This document shows, in pieces, positions 9,052 through 20,100 of a stretch of 64,000 bases of DNA. The notes below the pieces were generated by a model. The model saw nothing but the letters and a program-made list of their open reading frames with translations, was not told the DNA's origin and did not search any database. The first letter of the stretch is position 1. The number at the start of each line of letters is the position of its first letter. The stretch lies in assembly GCA_017647225.1 (NCBI GenBank), contig JAGCLA010000003.1:1-64000 (forward strand). The letters are read 5' to 3'. Source of the stretch: Bacteroidaceae bacterium. GTDB lineage: Bacteria; Bacteroidota; Bacteroidia; Bacteroidales; Bacteroidaceae. A program made the position numbers and the translations under genes.

Positions 9052-9069
9052 TCACTCTTTTTTATATTC

Positions 9070-11346
9070 TTACTTTTTATTTACCATTGCATCGATAGCC
9101 GCAACTGCCGTTACATTAAGAATCTCCTGTACTGAGCTCTCGAAATCGATGAAGTGGATAGGTTTGTTCAATCCCATCTGAATTGGTCCTATGATTTCGG
9201 TATCAGGATATATCGCCTGCAACATCTTGTATGACGAATTGGCTGAATTCAAGTTAGGGAATATAAGTGTATTGACCTCTTTTCCGAAAAGTTTGGTAAA
9301 CGGATACTTCTTGTCGCGAAGTTCGCTGTTCATGGCAACGTTTACCTGCATTTCGCCATCAAGAATCCAGTCGGGATAATTATTGTGTATATGCGAAACG
9401 ACCTGACGCACTCTTTCTGCACTACCACCCTGGTCAGTACCGAAGTTAGAGTATGACACCATTGCCATAACAGGCTCGTGGTTGAAGAATCGTACCGATT
9501 TCTCGGCAAGACGGGTAATGTCAATAAGAGTAGATGTTTCAGGGGCACGGTTAATCAATGTGTCGGCAACAAAGTATGTACCTTTCTTAGAGTTAAGGAT
9601 ATGCATTGTTCCGAAAGTGCTGAAACCTTCCTGCATTCCGATAACCTCTTTGGCAACCTTGATGGTATTGGAGTATTTGGTATAAAGACCTGTTATAAAT
9701 GCATCGGCATCACCTGTCTCAACCATCATCATACCAAAGTAGTTACGTTCGAACATCTTGTCATTAGCCTCTTCAACGGTATATCCCTCGCGCTGACGTT
9801 TGTCGGCAAGAATCTTCGCATAACGCTCACGACGGTCGCTCTCGCTTGGATGACGAAGATTTACGACCTCAATGCCTTCAAGACTCAATCCGAGTTCGGC
9901 TGCAAGTTTTGAGATTATCTCATCATTACCCAAAAGTATAGGCTGACATATACCCTCTTCCTTTGCCTGCACGGCTGCTTTCATCATTGAAGGATGCGCA
10001 CCTTCGGCAAAAACTACTCTCTGCATCTCGGTGCGGGCAATATCATGAAGTTGCTGAGTCAATTTTGACTCACGACCCATAAATTCAAGAAGATGCTCCT
10101 TGTATTTTTCCCAATCGGTAATTGTCTTACGTGCCACACCACTCTCTATTGCAGCCTTTGCAACAGCTGAAGAAACCTCTACAAGCAAACGTGGGTCAAC
10201 TGGTTTTGGAATGAAGTATTCGCGACCGAACGACAAGTTGCGTACCTTATATACCTTGTTCACAATTTCGGGAACAGGTTGCTTTGCAAGGTTGGCAATA
10301 GCTCTTACCGCAGCGAGTTTCATTTCCTCGTTGATAGCTGTTGCCGCCACGTCAAGCGCACCACGGAAAATATATGGGAAACCGATTACATTGTTTATCT
10401 GGTTAGGATAGTCACTGCGTCCTGTACTCATAAGCACGTCGGGACGGCTCTCCATTGCATCCTCGTATGTAATTTCAGGTTCGGGGTTGGCAAGAGCAAA
10501 GACGATAGGGTCCTTTGCCATTGAACGTACCATATCTTTTGAAAGCACATTGCCTTTTGATAAGCCGAGGAATACATCGGCACCCTTTATTGCGTCAGAC
10601 AATGTTGAAATATCGGTACGGCTTGTTGCAAATTCCTGCTTTTCGGGAGTAAGGTTACCGCGTGATGTGCTTATTACACCACGACTGTCGAGCATTACCA
10701 CATTCTCTCTCTTGACACCAAGAGCTATATACAGTTTAGTACATGAGATTGCAGCTGCACCGGCACCATTGACAACAACCTTGACTTCGGAAATATCCTT
10801 GCCGTTAACCTCAAGGGCATTCAAAAGACCTGCTGCAGAGATAATTGCTGTACCATGCTGGTCGTCGTGCATAACTGGGATATCAAGTTCCTCTTTCAAA
10901 CGACGTTCAATCTCAAAACATTCAGGTGCCTTGATGTCTTCGAGGTTTATACCACCGAATGTGGGAGCAATGGCCTTTACAGCCTCAATGAATTTTTCAG
11001 GGTTCTCTTCGTTAACCTCAATGTCGAACACGTCAATACCTGCATATATCTTGAAAAGCAATCCTTTACCCTCCATAACAGGCTTTCCTGCCACTGCACC
11101 GATATTACCCAAACCAAGAACTGCTGTACCGTTAGAGATTACTGCAACAAGGTTTCCTTTATCGGTATATTTATATGCATTCTGCGGGTCCTTTTGAATT
11201 TCAAGACATGGCTCTGCAACACCTGGCGAATATGCCAACGACAAATCGGTCTGTGTAAAATATGGTTTTGTTGGAACTACCTCAATTTTACCGGGACGTT
11301 TTCCGGCATGATAGTTCAAAGCATCTTCTTTAAGTATTTTTGCCAT
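9070..11346 (-). CDS. maeB: NADP-dependent malic enzyme with phosphotransacetylase-like domain
   Basis: Oxidatively decarboxylates malate to pyruvate, producing NADPH. The 758-residue protein has the malic-enzyme part in roughly the first 430 residues (LAYSPGVAEPCLEI, VISNGTAVLGLGNIG, DDQHGTAI, VNGAGAAAISC) and a C-terminal phosphate-acetyltransferase-like domain (MQRVVFAEGAHPSMMKAA ... IMLGPIQMGLNKP-like end), the usual MaeB layout. The C-terminal domain is normally regulatory and not catalytic. Last gene of a tight dapA-TIGR02757-maeB unit, 1 nt after its upstream neighbour. Confidence 0.94.
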   Translation of the reverse strand: MAKILKEDALNYHAGKRPGKIEVVPTKPYFTQTDLSLAYSPGVAEPCLEIQKDPQNAYKYTDKGNLVAVISNGTAVLGLGNIGAVAGKPVMEGKGLLFKIYAGIDVFDIEVNEENPEKFIEAVKAIAPTFGGINLEDIKAPECFEIERRLKEELDIPVMHDDQHGTAIISAAGLLNALEVNGKDISEVKVVVNGAGAAAISCTKLYIALGVKRENVVMLDSRGVISTSRGNLTPEKQEFATSRTDISTLSDAIKGADVFLGLSKGNVLSKDMVRSMAKDPIVFALANPEPEITYEDAMESRPDVLMSTGRSDYPNQINNVIGFPYIFRGALDVAATAINEEMKLAAVRAIANLAKQPVPEIVNKVYKVRNLSFGREYFIPKPVDPRLLVEVSSAVAKAAIESGVARKTITDWEKYKEHLLEFMGRESKLTQQLHDIARTEMQRVVFAEGAHPSMMKAAVQAKEEGICQPILLGNDEIISKLAAELGLSLEGIEVVNLRHPSESDRRERYAKILADKRQREGYTVEEANDKMFERNYFGMMMVETGDADAFITGLYTKYSNTIKVAKEVIGMQEGFSTFGTMHILNSKKGTYFVADTLINRAPETSTLIDITRLAEKSVRFFNHEPVMAMVSYSNFGTDQGGSAERVRQVVSHIHNNYPDWILDGEMQVNVAMNSELRDKKYPFTKLFGKEVNTLIFPNLNSANSSYKMLQAIYPDTEIIGPIQMGLNKPIHFIDFESSVQEILNVTAVAAIDAMVNKK

Positions 11347-11347
11347 T

Positions 11348-12130
11348 TTATTTTGTATTATTTAATTTCTCAATAAAACTATCTCCCGCTTCTCCAACTC
11401 CAAAGAGTGCAAAATCGTAACGTATAGGGTCTTCGGGTGATAAATATCTTAATTTTTCTGTAAGTTCTTCAACTGTACGACGGTCATTCTGTTTGCGGGT
11501 TACAAGTCCCAGGATACGTGCTGTACGCGCCACATGCACATCTATCGGTATCATCAACTGCGACGGTGACACGGCTTTCCATATACCTATGTCAACGATT
11601 CCGTCGTTACGGCACAACCAACGCAACATCATATGCATACGCTTGCATGCCGAGCCCGGCTTTCCTTTCACGCTGACAGGGTTGCTTATATGCCTTGTCG
11701 TTACACCACCGTTGGCCTCGGCAAGTTCATTACGCAACCTTTCTATGCCGTCCCATGTGGAATGTCCGACAAAGAGTTGCTCCATTGAGCCGTAACGCAA
11801 AAAAATTGCACGTAACCCACGACATATATATTTCAGATCCGAAACGAAAAATGTACGGTGTATGTTCTGTCTGTCATCGAGTTGCTCCCACTCTCCACTC
11901 ATTACAAATTCGTATGGAGCAGAATGCATAATCTCGTGGAACATCTTGTTTCCACTCCGCAAAATCATCTTGCGGTTTCCCCAAGCAATTACCGATGCCA
12001 AAAGAGCTACTATCTCAATATCTTCGTGACGTGAGAATGAGTGAGGGAAACTGATAGGGTCGTTTGCTATGAAATCGGTGTTGTTGTATTGAGCAACCTT
12101 CTCTTCAAGCAAAGACTTCAACCGTTCCAT
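11348..12130 (-). CDS. TIGR02757 family protein
   Basis: A 260-residue protein of the Bacteroidetes-rich TIGR02757 family. The pattern FPHSFSRHEDIEIVALLASVIAWGNRKMI near the N terminus and IDVHVARTARILGLVTRKQND further on are family hallmarks. The latter, and the overall helical make-up, suggest a relation to HhH-type DNA glycosylases, but no function is established. It lies 3 nt after dapA and 1 nt before maeB, so it is co-transcribed with them. Confidence 0.8.
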   Translation of the reverse strand: MERLKSLLEEKVAQYNNTDFIANDPISFPHSFSRHEDIEIVALLASVIAWGNRKMILRSGNKMFHEIMHSAPYEFVMSGEWEQLDDRQNIHRTFFVSDLKYICRGLRAIFLRYGSMEQLFVGHSTWDGIERLRNELAEANGGVTTRHISNPVSVKGKPGSACKRMHMMLRWLCRNDGIVDIGIWKAVSPSQLMIPIDVHVARTARILGLVTRKQNDRRTVEELTEKLRYLSPEDPIRYDFALFGVGEAGDSFIEKLNNTK

Positions 12131-12133
12131 ACA

Positions 12134-13015
12134 TCAAAGCGCTGTTATAGCCTGCTGAAGGTCGCTGTATGTATCGTCGCACGCAGGTACAAGCGGTAAA
12201 CGGAGAGTGTTGTCCAACTTGCCGTGTATATTGAGAAGAGCCTTGATACCCGAAGGGTTACCATCGACAAAAATGAGCTGGAATAGTTCATTCAACCTGT
12301 CGTGCTGGTTACGAGCATCACCGACACGTCCTTCCTGCATTGCTCTTACAAGCGCAGACATTTCCTGTGGATATGCATTTCCGAATACAGATATTACACC
12401 TACACCACCGGCTTCCATAATATCGACAGTGAGTGAATCGTCACCCGAGAATACGCCGAAGCCTTCCGGCGCCATTTCTATAAGTTCCTTGATTTGTGCG
12501 AGATTACCCGACGCAGCCTTGAAGCCCACGATATTGGGACACTCTTTAGCCACACGTACAACAGTTGAAGGCAGGATGTTCACACCTGTGCGTCCCGGAA
12601 CATTGTACATGTATATTGGAAGGTCTGTTGCCTGTGCAACAGCTTTGTAATGCTGATAGATACCCTCTTGTACGGGTTTATTGTAATAAGGTGCGACTGA
12701 AAGAATACCATCGACACCTGTCAAATCCTCATTCTTCAACTCCTCTACAACTGCACGTGTACAATTGCCACCGATACCGACCATTATAGGCATACGGCCA
12801 TCAACCTGTTTTATGACGCGTTTTCGGATTTCACGTTTTTCTTCAATTGTCAACGTAGGTGTTTCTGCAGTAGTACCAAGAACACATAGAAAATCTGTGC
12901 CACAGTCCAAGTGCATCTGCACCAAATTCTCCAAAGCGACGTAATCCACATCGCCCTCTTTTGTGAATGGTGTAACAAGGGCAACGCCCATGCCTTTGAA
13001 TATCTTTTGCATCAT
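12134..13015 (-). CDS. dapA: 4-hydroxy-tetrahydrodipicolinate synthase
   Basis: Condenses pyruvate with aspartate semialdehyde in the first step of the lysine/diaminopimelate branch, supplying peptidoglycan precursors. Motifs: GVALVTPF at the N terminus, GTTAETPTL, the Tyr in YNVPGRTG, and the Schiff-base Lys in IVGFKAASGN. I place the start at ATG 13015 (or the adjacent ATG 13012): the in-frame TTG at 13033 would lie at or before the transcription start predicted from the -7 box at 13038-13045. First gene of a three-gene unit. Confidence 0.95.
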   Translation of the reverse strand: MMQKIFKGMGVALVTPFTKEGDVDYVALENLVQMHLDCGTDFLCVLGTTAETPTLTIEEKREIRKRVIKQVDGRMPIMVGIGGNCTRAVVEELKNEDLTGVDGILSVAPYYNKPVQEGIYQHYKAVAQATDLPIYMYNVPGRTGVNILPSTVVRVAKECPNIVGFKAASGNLAQIKELIEMAPEGFGVFSGDDSLTVDIMEAGGVGVISVFGNAYPQEMSALVRAMQEGRVGDARNQHDRLNELFQLIFVDGNPSGIKALLNIHGKLDNTLRLPLVPACDDTYSDLQQAITAL

Positions 13016-13037
13016 AAAATAAACTTTTTTCAAGATG

Positions 13038-13045
13038 CAAAATTA
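13038..13045 (-). promoter_or_regulatory. -7 promoter element of dapA
   Basis: Minus-strand TAATTTTG matches TAnnTTTG and stands about 23 nt before the dapA ATG. A matching -33 TTTG at 19-21 nt is not clear. Confidence 0.5.
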
Positions 13046-13157
13046 CTACAAATTTTACTATTTATTATATAATAAGTTGTTTATTTTTCTTAATAAAAGA
13101 ACGCAGGAGCCATAAAAAACAAAGTTTGGCATGTTTTTGTTTGTTCAAGGGGCACTG

Positions 13158-15227
<2,070 letters not shown>

Positions 15228-15239
15228 AAGAAAATTATT

Positions 15240-17159
15240 CTATTCTTTTTTCTCTTTTTCCACAGCCTGTAACAACTCTTGCGGAATACCCTCCATAGGT
15301 TGCCCTTTTGCAGCCTGTTCCTCGTTTCGTTTAATCGCTTCAAGAATTTTTGCAGCAAAGGGGAAAGAGGTGTTTTCGAGCATGGTCTTGACATCGACTG
15401 CATTGGCTTTGAACAGATCCATGAGGAAATCATTGGCAAGCATCTGATATGCCGGAGTATTATACCCTTCGGAGATTGTTATATCAATTTCACTATCCTT
15501 GACCTTCTGTGGGTCGTACCATTTTGATTCCTCTGAATAATGCACACCAGCCATATCTATATAACGTTTTTCGTTATAGAATTGCTGAATGGTTTTCATC
15601 ACTTTTGTATCCCTGCGGCGACGGAATGTCCTGAAACTGTCAAACAGTCCTTTTAGGTTCAACGACGAGTTCTGTATCTGCTGGGCATACAATGACGCCG
15701 GTGTACCCGCCTTGGGCGCCTGCCCCTGCATTGCCGAATTGACACCCGAGATTTCGTTTATGAGTCTCAGCTGAAGATTCAACAGCTCGAAATCTCCTGC
15801 AACAGAAGCACCGCTATTGTACTGCCGTACCACTCCATCAATGCTTTGTCCGGGTTTCAGTTTGACAAAAAGCACTCCGTTGTAACGAACATATTCATCA
15901 ATGACATCCTCGCGCGACATACTCTCAAAAGCATCGTCATCGACAACAAGCACACCTTTTGAAGATGTTCCACGAATGAAGTCGATAAGTGTCGCAGTAC
16001 GGTTTATGGCACGTTGCTGATCAATGAACTGTTCCACAAAATTACCCAACTTACCCTGTATGAGAGGGAAAAGATGAAGTACATAATTGTGTTCTCCATG
16101 CCAATATGGACTACGTCCTTCCTGCAATATATCGCCATGCGGTGTCATATAACGATAGTACCAATAGCGTTCTGTGGCAAAGCTATAGTTTATCAGCAAC
16201 AGTTCGTCGTCGCTTTTCCCAACATTCGCACTCCTGCGTTGCTCGTTTTCGTCATCAAGCATTCTACGGCTTTCGTCGTTGTAAGGAAGATAGCCCCATG
16301 TTCCACGCATCTCATCGTTCCAGTAATAGGCATCTCTCGACTCCAATTTCCAACCGAGGACAACACGGCAAAGCGATTTTCTCGAAGCGCTATAGAAGGT
16401 CAGGTTTTTCGATTCGTCGCCTTGAACCGACCTGTTTATATCGGCAAATGGCGACACGTAGGAATAGGCCTCCTTTATAAAGGCTTTCTTTTCGGGCGTT
16501 GTTCCGAAATGCGCCAGAACATCATCAAGCGGCAAATCAAATATCTCTCCCACACAAGTAACGTCCCACATTCGCACATCTTCGAGGTTGGCATTAAAAA
16601 ACAGACGCGAAGGATTTACACTATGCACCCATACATCGCGTTTATCCTTCGACGGATTAACGCCATACTCTATTCTTTGCGCCACCATACCACCGTTGAG
16701 CAGCATACGCATGGAGTCGGCATCAAGTTCTTCGAGTTCGTTTATATCATGAACATACTCTATGGCAACAGACATCATTTCACCGACCTTACATTCCGAC
16801 TGATTACGTGCGACACATACCGGACGCATCAAATTCTGACGAAGTTGACCGTCGATATTGCTCAATATCGGTGCAATCATATTATTTTTCAATGGTACTT
16901 TTCCATTTTTCTTTATCAGCTCACCTTCGGTTATCTGCGAAAGTGTGTCAGGATCCGTAACATAGTCGCCCCATTGGTCGCCGTAGCTATACATAAGGCT
17001 TCGTCGCAGTTTGCGACGAGCCTCATCAAGCGCGTTCCAGCACGCGGCACATTCATCGAGAAACTCCCTTGCCGTTCCTTTGGAACTCTTTTCGGGAGGT
17101 GGAATGGTATATGCACCCGGCTTGACACGTTTATCAAGAAATTTATTCATCTTATCCAT
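15240..17159 (-). CDS. Phage portal-like protein
   Basis: Protein of 639 residues resembling the portal proteins of short-tailed phages, the dodecameric ring through which DNA enters and leaves the head. Supporting pattern: an N-terminal region with YGDQWGDYV, then NNMIAPILSNIDGQLRQN, HSVNPSRLFFN, and a portal-like segment ISGVNSAMQGQAPKAGTPASLYAQQIQNS followed by a long helical stretch (LFDSFRTFRRRRDTKVMKTIQQFY). Length fits P22-, N4- or crAss-like portals. It is the last gene of the block, 6 nt after the polyvalent gene. No terminase, protease or capsid gene is adjacent. The frame is intact. The portal call is by pattern; structure prediction would settle it. Confidence 0.72.
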   Translation of the reverse strand: MDKMNKFLDKRVKPGAYTIPPPEKSSKGTAREFLDECAACWNALDEARRKLRRSLMYSYGDQWGDYVTDPDTLSQITEGELIKKNGKVPLKNNMIAPILSNIDGQLRQNLMRPVCVARNQSECKVGEMMSVAIEYVHDINELEELDADSMRMLLNGGMVAQRIEYGVNPSKDKRDVWVHSVNPSRLFFNANLEDVRMWDVTCVGEIFDLPLDDVLAHFGTTPEKKAFIKEAYSYVSPFADINRSVQGDESKNLTFYSASRKSLCRVVLGWKLESRDAYYWNDEMRGTWGYLPYNDESRRMLDDENEQRRSANVGKSDDELLLINYSFATERYWYYRYMTPHGDILQEGRSPYWHGEHNYVLHLFPLIQGKLGNFVEQFIDQQRAINRTATLIDFIRGTSSKGVLVVDDDAFESMSREDVIDEYVRYNGVLFVKLKPGQSIDGVVRQYNSGASVAGDFELLNLQLRLINEISGVNSAMQGQAPKAGTPASLYAQQIQNSSLNLKGLFDSFRTFRRRRDTKVMKTIQQFYNEKRYIDMAGVHYSEESKWYDPQKVKDSEIDITISEGYNTPAYQMLANDFLMDLFKANAVDVKTMLENTSFPFAAKILEAIKRNEEQAAKGQPMEGIPQELLQAVEKEKKE

Positions 17160-17165
17160 TGTTAA

Positions 17166-20100
17166 TCAATTAGGCAAATCGGACGGATTGTTTTTTCCGC
17201 TATTCTTATCCAACTGTTTATTGTAAAACTCCCTATACACCTTCTCATACTCGTCTGATAGTCGGCCAAACTTTTTTACGAACTCCTCGTATCCATATTT
17301 GTCCTCTTTCTTGCCATTCAACATATCACGCAACAGGGCTTTGGTATATCTGTCAAGAGATTTCTCAAGTTCGGCAAGTTCGTAAGGCGAAAGATTCGCA
17401 TTATTCAACCGTTGTTCAAGCAGATGCAGGTTTACAGGTTTATCGGAGTATCTTTCCCGAACATACTTGTTTATGACATCCAAAGGGCCGTTGAAATACT
17501 TTTCGAGATCGCTCAACTCATTTATCACTATCTGACGCGAACGTGGTACCGCCTCTGTCGTTTCGGCCAACACATTCCTGCGTGTCTTGTCGTCCATAAA
17601 GAAACGTTTTCGCACATTATTGGCCTCGACATTACCACTGAATGAGTAATTCTTTCCCGTAAGCTTATAAAAAAGATAGTCGTCATATGTGGGAAACATT
17701 CTTTTGAACTCATCCATATCCATTCCATACTGGCGGTAAAAGGCGCGTTCAATCTGCTCGCCATTGTCAAAAGAGGGGTTGGCCTTACGCACTCCATCGA
17801 GCAAGGCAATACTTTTCTGCGCCTCCTTATAGCTGTTCGCCAATCTCCCCTCAAGCGACATCAAACGCAACGATATGCCTTTACCGAAGCCTTCGTAATC
17901 CTGTATCAGGTTCTGCAATGCACTTGACAAGTATTCTGCACCGTATGGAGATATAAAGATATTCTGGTCCAACAGCATCACTTTGTTTTTACTGTCGTAG
18001 CGCGCAGGCGTTTTCACATCATTGACAATTCTGACAGGAACTGATGCAAGTTCAGGATATGACACGAAGAAATCATCATCACCCACGACTTCGTCCAATA
18101 CAACCTTTTTTGTATCCATTTTTCCTTCCCTTACAATTTTCTCCCAAACAAGCTTATCCCTCATACTCCACTCTTTCAACGGTTTCTCCTTTATCTTTTT
18201 ATACTCCGGAATAAGTTCAGGCTTTGTATCAAGAAGAGCATCATAGACATAGTCACGTACTATATCCAAGTTCTCGGCAACCTCTCTTCTCCACTGGCCG
18301 TCGGCACCGCGTTCCCAGCCTGTAACACGTTTGATGTACCAAGGCGACAAACCGTGTTTTTCATACACTTCGGCATCCTCAAGGCTTCTTCCGGGTTTGT
18401 CGGGATAGACCTTGCTGTAGTTAGCAGCGCCTTTCTTGCCCTCAAAACGATAATTGGCCATTTCGCTCTGCTTGCGCAGAGCCTCATCGCTCATACCTGT
18501 ATTTTCCACAATCTTCTCACGTGTACTCTCAGGCAAAAACGGATAATTGACAAGGTATTTTGCATCTCTCAACTTTTCGGGAGTCCATTTCATATACTCC
18601 TCATTAAGTATCATATCTGTTTTCTTGCGTGCGTACTCCTGTGGGTTATCATAAACAGCATCATCGAGCTGTGCGCTCTTGAAACGGCTGAACACATCGC
18701 TGCGATGTTGTGAGGCATTACGGTTGTTTATGACATAACGGCAATGCGCCTTCATAATCGATTCCAAATCCTTTTCGCTCACTCTGCGATATTTCTGTTT
18801 GTAGATATTCTTCCTGACAAGCATACCCTTGATGAAATCCTTGAACTTGACCAAGAGATTACGTTCCTGCGAGTTGGGATAAGCCTTTTCGACCAAATGG
18901 GCAAGATACTCTTCGGTAACGGCGTACATGTCGGCACCACGATAGACATCTTTCATCTTCTCTATACCGTTACGCACCGAACCGTCAGATGTCTTGTAAA
19001 CATCTTCGATAAAGTCGTACATATAACGTCCAAATAGTTTTTTAAGCCCTACATGCCCTACGACCTCATGTACGATGGTCGATTCAAGCTCGGCATAATC
19101 TTTGATATTAGGCAGGTTTATATAGACCTTACCGTCGTGCACCCAACCTGTAGCACGCAATTGGTTATTATACTCCCTTACAGCATCAGCATCGTTACTG
19201 TCGGGTCGTTTCAACTGATGTTCATCGGTTATGAAAGTTATATCCTGTCCGAACTTCTTTGAAAACTCCTTTCCTCTCTTTTCAAACTCTTCGACAGTCT
19301 CTTTTTTCAGTTCGCGTCCCGAAGCGTTCCACACATAACCAGGTCTGTTTTCTGGAATCTCGCGCAACACTTCCATTCGAATCTTCTGCACCGATTCGTT
19401 ACCACCTTGTTCCTTATGCTTCAGTTCTCTTGCACGACGATATTCTTCCGCTTCGCGCAGTCTGTTATCCTCGTTGCTTGCATACTCGCCAACAACATCA
19501 CTGACCGGTGCAGGAGTGTTTCTCTTCTTGGAATTCTCATATTCAGAACGCACAAAAGATTCATACGCGTCGAGAGCAGAATTTTCAGCAGCGCTACAAT
19601 CTACAAATCGTTTATCGACAGCATAGGAAAGAGTGCCTTTGTCCAGCCCGTAATGTTCTTCAATGTTACGTCTTGCATCGGCAAGTCTTTTGCTTATCTG
19701 TGATTCATTACGTGATGCGCGTTCAAGAATCTCATCTATTACAAACTCCTCGACATTATCCAATTTCTCGTTTCTGGCGCGTTTATACATTGCTTCGGCA
19801 ATAATATCGGCATCAACACCTTTTTCATTTGCGTAAAGCCCGGTCTCATGCAAGAAATTCTGCGAATCGGTAGCAGAAGAGAGCTCTTTTTCGTAATAGG
19901 CAATTCTATTCTTACGATAGCCACCACGTCGAAGCAGAAGATAACTCTTTGCATTACCGGCATTAGGGAAATGCAATTTCTCGACCACTCCTCCACCTGC
20001 ATCAAGAACATTTACCTTCCATGTTCCGTCAACATTCTTCTGTACGTCATAATCAAATACAAGAGGCGGAGTTGATGTAATTTTATTCTCCATGAGATAC

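Noticed and set aside
16014-17165. Long antisense open frame (383 codons) across the portal gene
   Set aside because: It mirrors the codon pattern of the portal frame, has no promoter or start context and no protein-like composition. Similar antisense frames over maeB, ligA, dcuB and atpB were dropped for the same reason.
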